From Mesorhizobium amorphae CCNWGS0123 (GTDB lineage: Bacteria; Pseudomonadota; Alphaproteobacteria; Rhizobiales; Rhizobiaceae), in contig NZ_CP015318.1 of NCBI RefSeq assembly GCF_001686985.1, forward strand, positions 4,152,001 to 4,216,000: a stretch of 64,000 nucleotides of DNA, given 5' to 3'. A program made the position numbers and the translations under genes. The notes under the pieces are model-generated. The model had not been told where the DNA came from, made no database searches, and saw nothing but the letters and a program-made list of their open reading frames with translations. Position 1 is the first letter of the stretch, and the number at the start of each line of letters is the position of its first letter. This document shows, one piece after another, positions 26,671 through 36,050 of the stretch.

Positions 26671-27645
26671 ATGGGGCGGCGGATCGTGCTTGCGGTGTTG
26701 GGCCTCGCCGTCGTTCTTGTCATGGCCTTCGTGCTTGGCCCGCGCGTTCCCGTCGACACCACGATCCGCTTCGATCCCAAGGGGATCGGCGACGATCCGC
26801 AGGCCTATCTGGCGCGCGAAGAGGCCGCTGTTCCCAATATCCGCGAAGGTCTGGAGAAGGAGATCATCTGGGCCAACCCGATGGTTCGCGCCAGGACAAG
26901 GCTGGCGATCGTCTACATCCATGGGTTTTCGGCGTCGAAGGGCGAGGTTCGTCCGCTGCCCGATGACGTGGCAGACCAGCTCGACGCCAACCTCTTCTAC
27001 ACCCGCCTCACCGGCCATGGTCAGGACAGCGCCGCAATGGCGCAGGGCAGCGTCAATGCCTGGATCAACGACTATGAGGAAGCGCTCGCCATCGGCCGGG
27101 CGATCGGCGACAAGGTGATCGTCATCGCCACTTCGACCGGCGGCTCGCTGGCGGCCTGGGCGGCGACGCAGCCGGATGCCTCGGACGGCGCCGCCGCGAT
27201 CGCATTCATCTCGCCCAATTTCGGCGTCAAGGCTTCCGGTGCCGAGATCCTGACCATGCCGTGGGGCAAGCAGATCGCCGAGCTCGTCGGCGGCAAGGAG
27301 CGCAGCTTCCCGACGCGCAATGCTCTGCACGAAAAATTCTGGACCTACAAATATCCGATGGCGGCGACACTGCCGATGGAGGCGCTGGTGGAGCTTGCCT
27401 ATGGCGCGCCAGTCGAGAAGGCAACCATCCCCGCTCTGTTCATCTTTTCGGATTCGGACAAAGTGGTGCGGCCCGACCGCACGCGCGAGATCGCCGGGCG
27501 TTGGGGCGCCGCGCATGAACTGGTGCCGGTCGACGACACCGGCGACCAGGACAACCACGTCATTGCCGGCGACGCACTGTCGCCATCGACCACGGCCTTC
27601 CTGGCGCAGCGCATCGTCGTCTGGGTCAAGGCGCTCACGGAATAG
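26671..27645 (+). CDS. Alpha/beta hydrolase with N-terminal signal anchor
   Basis: A 324-residue protein with a hydrophobic N-terminal segment (IVLAVLGLAVVLVMAFVLG, residues 4-22) that may be a signal anchor, then an alpha/beta hydrolase fold. The nucleophile elbow is probably ATSTGGSLAA (Ser in the S-T-G-G context), the oxyanion strand is IVYIHGFSASKGE, and a C-terminal Asp/His are in FSDSDKVV and DNHVI. The substrate is unknown; lipid-related hydrolases are a guess. The start at 26671 is chosen because the hydrophobic anchor begins there. It lies 113 bp after the SDR gene. Confidence 0.83.
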   Translation: MGRRIVLAVLGLAVVLVMAFVLGPRVPVDTTIRFDPKGIGDDPQAYLAREEAAVPNIREGLEKEIIWANPMVRARTRLAIVYIHGFSASKGEVRPLPDDVADQLDANLFYTRLTGHGQDSAAMAQGSVNAWINDYEEALAIGRAIGDKVIVIATSTGGSLAAWAATQPDASDGAAAIAFISPNFGVKASGAEILTMPWGKQIAELVGGKERSFPTRNALHEKFWTYKYPMAATLPMEALVELAYGAPVEKATIPALFIFSDSDKVVRPDRTREIAGRWGAAHELVPVDDTGDQDNHVIAGDALSPSTTAFLAQRIVVWVKALTE

Positions 27646-27655
27646 ACACGAAACG

Positions 27656-27687
27656 AAAAAGGCGACCGAAGCACTGCTCCGGTCGCC
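27656..27687 (-). terminator. Intrinsic terminator of the helicase gene
   Basis: GGCGACCG and CGGTCGCC form an 8-bp stem; on the minus strand it is followed by TTTTT. It lies about 50 bp after the helicase stop and may also slow plus-strand readthrough from the hydrolase gene. Confidence 0.8.
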
Positions 27688-27734
27688 CTTGTTTCAGTCA
27701 GCGATCAGGCCAGGGGCTCGACCGCGCAGTCGGT

Positions 27735-29183
27735 TCAGGCAGCGCGGGTAGCCGGCCGCTTGCCGCCGAAACGGCGCTTGTTGTTGCCCTTGAACGGCTT
27801 GCGGCCCTCCGGACGCTCGCCTTGCGGCTTGGCCGCGAACGGACGATCGCCGGCCGGCTTGTCGCCGAACCGCTTCTTGCCGAAACCGTTGTTGCCGCCC
27901 GGCCGCCGGCCATCGCGACGGCCATTGTGGTCGGCGCGATCCTTGGCCGGCTCGAAGCGCTCGTTCTTTTCAGCAGGATTGCGCTGCGGATCGGGGCTGC
28001 CGAGATGGTCGGCAACGATCGGCAGCTTGCTGCGGATGATGCGCTCGACCTGGCGCAGCTTGCTGTTCTCGGACGGATCGCAAAGCGTGATGGCAATGCC
28101 GTCCATGCCGTTGCGGCCGGTGCGGCCGATGCGGTGGACATAGCTTTCCGCTTCATCAGGCAGGTCGAAGTTCACCACATGGCTGATGCCGGGCACGTCG
28201 ATGCCGCGCGCCGCGATATCGGTCGCCACCAGAATGCGCACCGAGCCGTCGCGGAAATCGTTGAGCGCCTTCTGGCGGGCGTTCTGCGACTTGTTGCCAT
28301 GGATGACGGCGGCCTTGAAGCCATCGCGCTCGAGATCCTTGGTCACCCGGTCGGCGCCATGTTTGGTGCGCGAAAAGATGATGACGGACCTCATCGCCTC
28401 GTCGGCGAGCATCTTGGACAGCACCTGCCGCTTCTGCTTGGTGCGGGCAAAGACGACGCCCTGCACGATCTCGGCCGCCGCGGTGCTCTGCGGCGAGACC
28501 TCGATGCGAACCGGGTTCTTCAACAGGCCCTTGGCCAGCTCGGCGATTTCATCCGGCATGGTGGCCGAAAACAGCGCCGTCTGGCGATCCGGCGCGGTCG
28601 CCTTGGCGATGCGCTTGACGTCGTTGATGAAACCCATGTCGAGCATGCGGTCGCCTTCGTCGAGCACCAGCCATTTGGTGTCGGACAAAATGAGGTCGCC
28701 CTCGCGCACCAGGTCGGTCAGACGGCCGGGCGTGGCGATCAGGATGTCGACGCCGGGAGCAACCTTCTTCACCTGGCTGAAGCGGGAGACGCCGCCGAGC
28801 ACCAGCGCGGTCGAAACATGCGCACCCTTGGCGAGGATCTTGATGGTGTCCTCGATCTGCACGGCAAGTTCGCGGGTCGGCGCCAGAATCAGCGCGCGGG
28901 TCGTCTTGGCGCGCCGCTTGGTGCCGAGCGCGATGATCTTCGACAGGATCGGCAGCGCGAAGGCCGCCGTCTTGCCCGAGCCGGTCTGGGCGATGCCGAA
29001 AATGTCACGGCCTTCCAGCTGTGGCGGGATTGCCTGGACCTGGATCGGCTTCGGATCGGTGAAGCCCGCCGCATGGGTCGCCTTGAGCAGCGCGCCCGAA
29101 ATTCCAAGTGCTGCGAAACCCGAGAGTTCCCCAGTGTTGCCGGCCGATGTAGTGTTACCGGCAAAAGTGTTTTCGTTGGTCAA
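27735..29183 (-). CDS. DEAD-box-type ATP-dependent RNA helicase (RhlE/DeaD-like)
   Basis: A 482-residue helicase with a basic C-terminal tail. Motifs in order: Q-motif FTDPKPIQVQAIP; motif I AQTGSGKTAAF; Ib TPGRL; motif II DEGD; motif III SAT in ALFSATMP; motif V ATDIAARGID; motif VI HRIGRTGRNG. The motif II Asp-Glu-Gly-Asp replaces the usual DEAD. The tail (about 390-482) is rich in Arg, Gly, Lys and Pro, as in RNA-binding RhlE/DeaD extensions. The start is probably TTG at 29183, because the preceding in-frame codons meet a stop; its ribosome-binding site is weak. A role in cold adaptation or ribosome assembly is the family norm. Confidence 0.92.
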   Translation of the reverse strand: MTNENTFAGNTTSAGNTGELSGFAALGISGALLKATHAAGFTDPKPIQVQAIPPQLEGRDIFGIAQTGSGKTAAFALPILSKIIALGTKRRAKTTRALILAPTRELAVQIEDTIKILAKGAHVSTALVLGGVSRFSQVKKVAPGVDILIATPGRLTDLVREGDLILSDTKWLVLDEGDRMLDMGFINDVKRIAKATAPDRQTALFSATMPDEIAELAKGLLKNPVRIEVSPQSTAAAEIVQGVVFARTKQKRQVLSKMLADEAMRSVIIFSRTKHGADRVTKDLERDGFKAAVIHGNKSQNARQKALNDFRDGSVRILVATDIAARGIDVPGISHVVNFDLPDEAESYVHRIGRTGRNGMDGIAITLCDPSENSKLRQVERIIRSKLPIVADHLGSPDPQRNPAEKNERFEPAKDRADHNGRRDGRRPGGNNGFGKKRFGDKPAGDRPFAAKPQGERPEGRKPFKGNNKRRFGGKRPATRAA

Positions 29184-29590
29184 AATAGTCTTCTTTCACG
29201 CGGCCTTAGCCGCAAACATCGATGCGGCAGGGCGCAACCTGCCGTCGAAAAAATTGATATGAAACGACAAGGCGGGCGGACGTTTTCGTCCACTCGGCTG
29301 CGCTGTCGTGCCCGCAGGCATCATGCCACGGGGCTTTTTCGCCGCTTTGTGATGTACCGGAAAGAGGGGCCGATATACCGGAAAGAGGGAAAACAGACGC
29401 AACCAGTCTCATTCGTCGAGAAGGCCGGACAGTGCCGGCCCAAGCGCCTATGCCGCTGCATATGGCTGAGTTCGCCCCGGAATGCAAGGGGTGTCATGTT
29501 GCAGCGCAGCAAATCGAGGGTGAAAGCGGCGCTTGCGCTCGCTTGCGGGCATCATTACCACAAATGCAGCTTTCCATTTGGGGACCGGCG
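29184..29590. other. Intergenic region between helicase and pccB
   Basis: A 407-bp divergent region. Its first half would be the leader of the helicase gene; a 14-base tandem repeat (TACCGGAAAGAGGG) is present at about 29355-29389. A short plus-strand reading frame crosses the repeat but has no convincing start. No terminator, tRNA or known RNA was recognised. Both promoters must lie here but were not pinned down. Confidence 0.4.
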
Positions 29591-31123
29591 ATGAAGGACG
29601 TGCTGAAGGAACTCGAGCGCCGCCGCGAGATCGCCCGCATGGGCGGCGGCAAGGCGCGCATCGATGCCCAGCACAAGAAGGGCAAGCTCACCGCCCGCGA
29701 GCGCATTGATGTCTTCCTCGACGAGGGCTCGTTCGAAGAGTTCGACATGTATGTCGAGCATCGCTCGACCGATTTCGGCATGGAGAAGACCAAGATCGCC
29801 GGCGACGGCGTCGTCACCGGCTGGGGCACGGTCAACGGCCGCCCGGTCTATCTCTTCGCCAAGGACTTTACCGTCTTCGGCGGCTCGCTGTCGGAGGCCC
29901 ACGCCGAGAAGGTGGTCAAGGTGCAGGAGATGGCGCTGCGCAACCGCGCGCCGATCATCGGCCTCTACGACGCCGGCGGCGCCCGCATCCAGGAAGGCGT
30001 GGCGGCACTTGGCGGCTATGCCGAGATTTTCCAGCGCAACGTGCTGGCCTCCGGCGTCATCCCGCAGATCTCGCTGATCATGGGTCCTTGCGCCGGCGGC
30101 GACGTCTATTCGCCGGCCATGACCGACTTCATCTTCATGGTGCGCGACACCTCCTACATGTTCGTCACCGGACCGGACGTGGTGAAGACCGTCACCAACG
30201 AGACGGTGACCGCCGAAAGCCTCGGCGGCGCCAGCGTCCACACGACCAAATCCTCGATCGCCGACGGCGCCTATGACAATGATGTCGAGGCGCTGCTGCA
30301 GATGCGCCGGCTGGTCGATCTGCTGCCCGCTTCCAACACGGCAGAGCTTCCCGAGATCGAATGCTACCAGTCGGTGACCGACCACGATCTGTCGCTCGAC
30401 CGGCTGATCCCCGACAACGCCAACAAGCCTTACGACATCAAGGAACTGATCCTCAAAGTCGCCGACGAGGGCGACTTCTTCGAGATCCAGCAGAGCTTTG
30501 CCAAAAACATCGTCACCGGCTTCGGCCGCGTCGAGGGCCGCACGGTCGGCTTCGTCGCCAACCAGCCGATGGTGCTGGCGGGCGTGCTCGATTCCGACGC
30601 CAGCCGCAAGGCGGCGCGCTTCGTGCGTTTCTGCGACTGCTTTTCGATCCCGATCGTGACCTTCGTCGATGTTCCGGGCTTCCTGCCGGGTACGGCGCAG
30701 GAGTATGGCGGGCTGATCAAGCACGGCGCCAAGCTGTTGTTCGCCTATGCCGAAGCGACCGTGCCGAAGATCACCGTCATCACAAGAAAAGCCTATGGCG
30801 GCGCCTATGACGTGATGGCCTCGAAGCATCTGCGCGGCGACATGAACTATGCCTGGCCGACGGCGCAGATCGCTGTGATGGGCGCCAGGGGCGCCGTCGA
30901 AATCATCTACCGCAAGGATATCGGCGACTCCGAAAAGATCGCAGCCCATACAAAGGCTTACGAGGACCGCTTCCTGTCGCCCTTCGTCGCCGCCGAGCGC
31001 GGCTATGTCGACGAGGTGATCATGCCGCACTCGACCCGCCGCCGCATAGCCCGGGCGCTGCGCATGCTGCGCAACAAGGACATGCAGAACCCCTGGAAGA
31101 AGCACGACAACATTCCGCTGTGA
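29591..31123 (+). CDS. pccB: Propionyl-CoA carboxylase beta subunit
   Basis: A 510-residue carboxyltransferase subunit that moves a carboxyl group from biotin to propionyl-CoA, giving methylmalonyl-CoA. The N-terminal KGKLTARERIDVFLDEGSFEE and the CoA-binding glycines in YDAGGARIQEG and GPCAGGDVYSPA are present. AYGGAYDVM and PTAQIAVMGARGAVEI mark the C-terminal half. Length equals the usual 510. The ATG at 29591 is chosen at the family N-terminus; the upstream in-frame ORF is leader sequence. The biotin-bearing PccA is not in the window. Confidence 0.96.
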   Translation: MKDVLKELERRREIARMGGGKARIDAQHKKGKLTARERIDVFLDEGSFEEFDMYVEHRSTDFGMEKTKIAGDGVVTGWGTVNGRPVYLFAKDFTVFGGSLSEAHAEKVVKVQEMALRNRAPIIGLYDAGGARIQEGVAALGGYAEIFQRNVLASGVIPQISLIMGPCAGGDVYSPAMTDFIFMVRDTSYMFVTGPDVVKTVTNETVTAESLGGASVHTTKSSIADGAYDNDVEALLQMRRLVDLLPASNTAELPEIECYQSVTDHDLSLDRLIPDNANKPYDIKELILKVADEGDFFEIQQSFAKNIVTGFGRVEGRTVGFVANQPMVLAGVLDSDASRKAARFVRFCDCFSIPIVTFVDVPGFLPGTAQEYGGLIKHGAKLLFAYAEATVPKITVITRKAYGGAYDVMASKHLRGDMNYAWPTAQIAVMGARGAVEIIYRKDIGDSEKIAAHTKAYEDRFLSPFVAAERGYVDEVIMPHSTRRRIARALRMLRNKDMQNPWKKHDNIPL

Positions 31124-31171
31124 GGCGCACCGTCGACGCAGCCTTCTTCCCACCGAACAGGTAATCACCCA

Positions 31172-32197
31172 TTGAGTCCTATCCTTGTCTTCTGCTTGCC
31201 GGCGATCGGCGATTTCGTTCGCTGCCATTCGGCCATTCAGGTCATCGCCGAACGGTTTCCCGGCCATCCCATCGATGTCATCACCTCGCCGCTTGCAGCA
31301 CCCCTCGCGCGACTGATGCCTCACGTCAGGAAGGCCTGGGTGCTGGACAAGCGGCACTTGCAGGCTGGCTTCGGCAAGCGCATGCAGTTGGCCCGCCAGC
31401 TTCGCGAGCAGAATTATCGCGCATGCTATCTTCTCTCCAGCAGCACCAAGGCGGCCCTGGTGCCCTGGATGGCGGGCATCCCCGAACGTATCGGCTATCC
31501 GCGCGAATTGCAGTTCGGCATCGTCAACCGGCTGCCGGTCGGCTGGCTGAAGAGTTTGGTGGCTTTCGGCCCGCGCAAGACAAGGCTGTTCGAGCAGGTC
31601 TGCGCCATCGCCATGCTGGGTGAGAAGCCGGCTGACGGAACGCGGTTGCCGCCGCCGCGAATGGCGGTTTCGCCCGAGGAGTTGTCGGCTTGGCGCGTCC
31701 GGCACGGGATCGACGCGGCAAGGCCGGCGCTGGCGCTCTACACGTCGGACTTCGCCAACTTCCGTTCATGGCCGCCGGAGCGTTTCGTCTCGGTCGCCAG
31801 GGATCACGCCAGGCGCGGCTGGTCGATATGGATTGTCGGCGGCCCGCGCGAACGCGAGGCCGCGGCCCAGATCCGGGCAGCGCTTCCGGAGGCGCTGGAT
31901 TTCACATCGACCCCTGACATCACCGACGCCATGTGCCAGATCGCTGCCTCGACCGTCTTCCTCGGCGTCGATGGTGGTATCGCGCATGCGGCCGCTGCTT
32001 TGGGTGGGCCGTGCGTGCTCATCTTTGGGTCGAACCGCTCCTACGAAACCGGTCCTGTGAACGACCAGGTCCGGTATGTCGAGCCGCCGATTTCGACGCC
32101 AAGCTGGATCGAGCATACGCGAGACATCAGCGAGGAAAGAGTGCTTGAGGCCCTGGCGGACGCTGTGGCGCAAGCGCGCCGTCCGCAAGGCGCCTGA
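31172..32197 (+). CDS. Glycosyltransferase family 9 protein (heptosyltransferase-like)
   Basis: A 341-residue GT9-type protein. The N-terminal domain begins ILVFCLPAIGDFVRCHSAI, the acceptor-side pattern of heptosyltransferases; the C-terminal donor domain includes VSPEELSAWRVRHGID, WIVGGPRERE, FLGVDGGIAHAAAALGGPCVLIFGS. Asp and His of the donor site are in VDGGIAHAAA. It probably adds a heptose or other sugar to lipopolysaccharide core. The start is TTG at 31172, the only codon that begins right at the first strand. It is 48 bp after pccB, so it may share its transcript. Confidence 0.88.
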   Translation: MSPILVFCLPAIGDFVRCHSAIQVIAERFPGHPIDVITSPLAAPLARLMPHVRKAWVLDKRHLQAGFGKRMQLARQLREQNYRACYLLSSSTKAALVPWMAGIPERIGYPRELQFGIVNRLPVGWLKSLVAFGPRKTRLFEQVCAIAMLGEKPADGTRLPPPRMAVSPEELSAWRVRHGIDAARPALALYTSDFANFRSWPPERFVSVARDHARRGWSIWIVGGPREREAAAQIRAALPEALDFTSTPDITDAMCQIAASTVFLGVDGGIAHAAAALGGPCVLIFGSNRSYETGPVNDQVRYVEPPISTPSWIEHTRDISEERVLEALADAVAQARRPQGA

Positions 32198-32214
32198 CCT
32201 GGATATCCGGCGCC

Positions 32215-34218
32215 CTATTCCTCCTCCGCTGCCCCGAACCCGGCGCCCATTGTGGCGCGCGCCGCACTCGCCCATGGCGTTGCATGGTTGTCGATGCGCA
32301 TCTGGAAGATGAAATAGGTCGGCGAGCAGAAGCCGATGCCTTTCACCTTGCCGACACCAGGCGTGTCTGACGGCAGCGACTGGCACATATAATCCTCGCG
32401 GCAAAAGTGATCGGTCGAGCAGGCCGGACGGTTACCGCGATTGACCGCGCCGCCGAGGCACTGGTCGAAATTGTTGGTCGCCACGCAGGTATCGAACTTT
32501 TTCCCGCCGACCAGCCCGCAGATCTCGCTGGGCATCGGCTTGCCCGCCTTGAAGGCGGCAAAGGCACGATCCTTGTCGTCGCAGCCGCGATAGGCGATGC
32601 CGGCCGGCACCCCGATCTTCGGCGGGCGGCACGTATAGGCGGTGCGTGAAATATCGGTCGCGAAAGCGGCGAACTGCCCGGTGATTTTGTAACGATCGTT
32701 GAAAGGCTGCCTCTCATCGCTGGCGATCGAGCCGGTCAGGCATGGATGGCCGGAAAACATGTCCTTGCTGTCCTTGGGCAGCAGGCATTGCGCCAGCTTG
32801 GTGCGCACGCCCGATGCCGTGGCCAGCGGCGTGCAGACGGTGCCGCCGCCGCACTGCCAGGTGGCGCCGAAGCGGGCGGCATCCTCCGGCACCAGGCACG
32901 GCATCGCCATCTCGGCCGGCGCGTAGTCGACATTGCCTGGATCCGTCCAAGCGGCCGGCGGCGCGAAGGACAGCGGCCGGAACCGGTTCGGCTCCTTCCC
33001 GTCGATCGTCGCGCGCAGCCAAGCCTCGCGACGCGGTATCTCGGCATGCAGGTGTGGCGAGATGCCGACCTCGATGCGGTTGAGCGGCGACGTCGTTCTG
33101 TCGTCGAGGCCGATGAAATGGAAGCCGGCGGTGGAGCCCGCCTGATGGCAGCCCTGGCAGGCGCCATTGTCCAGCCGCTCGACCAGCGCCTCCGGCGTGC
33201 GCACCAGCTTCAGCCCGGAATAATCGAGCCCTGCGAAATCCGTTGGCTGGAACAATGGCGTAAACGGGTGGTTGGCCTGCCTGGCGCTGCCGAAGGTCGA
33301 CCACGAGATGACCTTCTTGGCCAGGAATTCATCCGGCATTTCGTAGACGCCGAGATCGACCGCCGCGACGTTGTCGCTGATATAGTCGGCCAACCTTTTC
33401 TTGAGCGCGGCGTCTTCCGTCAACCGCGCCGTATCCGGCGTGTTTTCCAGCGGCTTCTCGATGATGGCGGCGCCGTCAAAGTCGAATATCCGCATCAGAT
33501 AGGCAGCCTGGCCGCCGAACTCGGTCTCCTGGCCGGAGGGAAAGCGCACGATCTGCGCGTTGAGCTCGAGCTGCTTGAAGCTGAGGCCAGCCTTTTCCAG
33601 CGGCCCTCCAGCAAACCAACCGGCATCGACGCTCTCGTCGAGTTGCGGCGTCCAGCGCCCTGCAACGCCAACGCAGCCGCCATCGGCATCCGGCGCGACA
33701 CTGTAGACGGCGTTGAAATTAAATGGCAGGCGCGAGGCCAGCACCTTGCCGTTCTTCTTGAAGCTGTAGGCAAGCCGGTAGATGAACCGCACCTCGCCAC
33801 AGTTGCTCTCGCCCTGCACATCAGCGAAGTCGCGCCGGTCCAACCGGTTGACGACACCGACCAGCCGGAAGCGCGCCGCGGCCGTCTTCAGCCAACGTAT
33901 GTCCATGATGCGGCCGACATTGCCGTCGGTCACCTCATAGAGCGTCCGCCCGCCGGCCTTCATTTCCGCGCGCAAGGCGGCGACGTCGCCTGCCACCGTG
34001 TCGACGATCGCGTGATAGGCCGGCGCCTCGTCATAGAGGGCCTTCAAATCGTCCTCGCCATCGACGGCGAAAACTCCGGCAAAGCCAAAACCCCTGGCAT
34101 CGAGGGCGGCGAGAATCGCCGGATCGTCGACCATGGTCACCGGACCCTCGGCGCGCGCCACCTGCGCCATCAAGAGCGCCACAAGAAATCCGGCAATCAG
34201 CGCGAAGCGGTGGGTCAT
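32215..34218 (-). CDS. Secreted cysteine-rich protein with a CXXCH haem motif
   Basis: A 667-residue protein with a Sec signal peptide (residues 1-23, FALIAGFLVALLMAQVARA). A single cytochrome c-type CQGCH motif is at residues 354-358. The C-terminal third has about 14 further cysteines, many near Gly or Pro (MPCL, QCGGGTVC, HPCLTG, CRPP, GCDD, ICGL, CVAT, FCREDYMC), so disulfide bonding is likely after export. Its function is not evident; the large domain before the haem motif is not recognised. The stop overlaps the start of the NAD(P)HX-repair gene frame (ATGA), so it is downstream and coupled to that gene. No membrane anchor beyond the signal is visible. Confidence 0.8.
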   Translation of the reverse strand: MTHRFALIAGFLVALLMAQVARAEGPVTMVDDPAILAALDARGFGFAGVFAVDGEDDLKALYDEAPAYHAIVDTVAGDVAALRAEMKAGGRTLYEVTDGNVGRIMDIRWLKTAAARFRLVGVVNRLDRRDFADVQGESNCGEVRFIYRLAYSFKKNGKVLASRLPFNFNAVYSVAPDADGGCVGVAGRWTPQLDESVDAGWFAGGPLEKAGLSFKQLELNAQIVRFPSGQETEFGGQAAYLMRIFDFDGAAIIEKPLENTPDTARLTEDAALKKRLADYISDNVAAVDLGVYEMPDEFLAKKVISWSTFGSARQANHPFTPLFQPTDFAGLDYSGLKLVRTPEALVERLDNGACQGCHQAGSTAGFHFIGLDDRTTSPLNRIEVGISPHLHAEIPRREAWLRATIDGKEPNRFRPLSFAPPAAWTDPGNVDYAPAEMAMPCLVPEDAARFGATWQCGGGTVCTPLATASGVRTKLAQCLLPKDSKDMFSGHPCLTGSIASDERQPFNDRYKITGQFAAFATDISRTAYTCRPPKIGVPAGIAYRGCDDKDRAFAAFKAGKPMPSEICGLVGGKKFDTCVATNNFDQCLGGAVNRGNRPACSTDHFCREDYMCQSLPSDTPGVGKVKGIGFCSPTYFIFQMRIDNHATPWASAARATMGAGFGAAEEE

Positions 34219-35771
34219 CCAGCGATTCCCTTGCGGCTGCCGATCAACGCGCGCAGCACCGGCACCATGGCAAGCGGCAGATCCTCGGCGATCAGCCCGG
34301 GTCCGAAGCGGCTACCCGCTTCGGCATGGATCCACACCGCCGCACAGGCAGCCTCGAAAGGCTGCATGCCCTGCGCCAGCAGTCCGGCGATGATGCCCGC
34401 CAGCACATCGCCAGACCCAGCGGTGGCGAGCCAGGGCGCACCATTGCTGTTGATCGCCGCCCGGCCATTTGGTGCTGCGATGACCGTGTCGGCGCCCTTG
34501 TAGACGACGATCGCATTGGCACGTGCGGCAGCCGCGCGCGCCTTGGCCAGCTTGGACAGGCTGTTGTCCCCCGCGATGTCCGGGAACAACCGGCCGAACT
34601 CGCCCTCATGCGGCGTCATCACCAGCGCGGGGGCTTTCGCCTGATGCGCCGCTTCGAACAGCGTATCCGGCTCATCACGAAACGAGGTGATGCCGTCGGC
34701 ATCGAGCACCAGCCCGTCGATCGAGCCGGCGGCACCTTGCCGTCCGGCCCCGGCGGCACTTTGCCGTCCGGCACCCAGCATCGCCAGGGCAAAATCCCGG
34801 GTCTTGTCACCAACTCCGAAACCGGGACCGAGGACGAAGGCCGATGGTCGTCGGTCGCCGATGAAATCGTGCACGTCCTCGACCGTATCGGCCTTGCGCA
34901 GCATGATCGAGGTGAGATGCGCGGCGTTGACCTGCATGGCGTTCGCCGGCGACAGCACCGTCACCGCCCCTGCCCCGCTTCTGGCAGCGGCAAGCGCCGA
35001 CAGCCGCGCGGCACCCGTCGCCGACGGCCCGCCGGAAAAGACACCGGCATGGCCGCGTCTGTATTTGTGGGCATCGACCGCGGGCACGGGAAGCGTGTCC
35101 AGCCAAAGCGCCGGCACGTTCTCGAAGGCCTGCGTCTTGAGTTGTGCAATGATCTCGGCCCCGATGCCGATGTCGGCAAGCACGATCTCACCGCACCGCT
35201 CGCACCCCGGCAGCAGCAGATGGCCGGGCTTCTTGCGCGCGAAGGTAACGGTGGCGTCGGCATGGAACGCCTGCCCCAGTATGTTGCCGCTTTCGCCGGA
35301 AACGCCGGAGGGCAGGTCGACGGCGACAACAGGCAGGTTCAGCGCCGTGACGATTTCGATTGCCCGGGCTGCATCGCCCGACAGTGGCTTGGACAGCCCT
35401 GCCCCGTAGAGCGCGTCGACCACGACCGCGTTCTTCTCGGCGCCGAATGCCGACAGCGGCCGGGGCGCGACCGGGCATTCGGCGGCGGCTATGGCCGCAT
35501 CGCTGCCCGCCCTGGGCGGACCGGACGCCCACAACCGGATATCGACGCCGCTGTCATGCAGCACGCCGGCAACGACATAGCCGTCGCCGCCATTGTTGCC
35601 GGGACCGCACAGCACGTGCACAGGTGCCGCGGCCGGATAGCGTGCCAGCACAACCGCGGCCACCGCTTCGCCGGCACGGCGCATAAGGCCGAAACCATCC
35701 AGCGGGCCGGCGGCGATCGCCAGCCGGTCGGCTTCGCCCATTTCGGCCGGAGACAGAAGTTCGTTGCTCAT
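34215..35771 (-). CDS. nnr: Bifunctional NAD(P)H-hydrate epimerase / ADP-dependent dehydratase
   Basis: A 518-residue fusion of NAD(P)HX epimerase (about residues 1-210; GPGNNGGDGYV near 58) and dehydratase (about 225-518; GPSATGAARLSALAAAR and VLGPGFG). TPHEGEFGRLFP and ATAGSGDVLAGIIAGLLAQG hold the ATP/ADP site. It repairs hydrated NAD(P)H. The ATG at 35771 starts the epimerase fold; the longer ORF start adds only seven residues. Its stop overlaps the ATG of the secreted CXXCH gene. A repeated run PSGPGG/PSG... around residue 340 (the two halves AGRQSAAGAGRQGAAG) is a small in-frame duplication. Confidence 0.93.
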   Translation of the reverse strand: MSNELLSPAEMGEADRLAIAAGPLDGFGLMRRAGEAVAAVVLARYPAAAPVHVLCGPGNNGGDGYVVAGVLHDSGVDIRLWASGPPRAGSDAAIAAAECPVAPRPLSAFGAEKNAVVVDALYGAGLSKPLSGDAARAIEIVTALNLPVVAVDLPSGVSGESGNILGQAFHADATVTFARKKPGHLLLPGCERCGEIVLADIGIGAEIIAQLKTQAFENVPALWLDTLPVPAVDAHKYRRGHAGVFSGGPSATGAARLSALAAARSGAGAVTVLSPANAMQVNAAHLTSIMLRKADTVEDVHDFIGDRRPSAFVLGPGFGVGDKTRDFALAMLGAGRQSAAGAGRQGAAGSIDGLVLDADGITSFRDEPDTLFEAAHQAKAPALVMTPHEGEFGRLFPDIAGDNSLSKLAKARAAAARANAIVVYKGADTVIAAPNGRAAINSNGAPWLATAGSGDVLAGIIAGLLAQGMQPFEAACAAVWIHAEAGSRFGPGLIAEDLPLAMVPVLRALIGSRKGIAG

Positions 35772-35903
35772 GGATTGCCGTCCGCATTTCAATCGAGCAT
35801 TGTCCAGTTTTCAGTCTGACGCAAACGCCGCGAGGCGGATTGCGAGAGCGAAAGCATCGTTGGAGGAACGAAGCGCCGCGCAATCTGCCCGCAAAATATA
35901 CGG

Positions 35904-35917
35904 ATTGCCTAAATATT
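35904..35917 (+). promoter_or_regulatory. AT-rich motif shared with the glnII region
   Basis: ATTGCCTAAATATT lies about 210 bp upstream of the glnB start. Its core TTGCYTAAAT recurs in the glnII/DUF2735 intergenic region. Whether it binds a regulator is not known. Confidence 0.4.
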
Positions 35918-36050
35918 GGGCGGACAAGCGCAACCGTAGTGACTAGGCTTTGGGAGTCCATGCCGCATCCAATGCCGCGAATGACGCGGATGTGCATCCC
36001 GGTGCGGCATGGTGTTGAAATCGCGTGATACCGCTTCGTTTCAGCCGAAA

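Noticed and set aside
29555..31705. 716-codon minus-strand ORF opposite pccB
   Set aside because: It runs antisense through pccB and into the GT9 gene, both of which have complete family motifs. Its His/Asp/Arg-rich composition is typical of antisense translation.
35990..36012. NtrC binding site upstream of glnB
   Set aside because: TGCATCCCGGTGC has the right bases but its half-site spacing is 4 bases shorter than the consensus, so it was not listed as a site.
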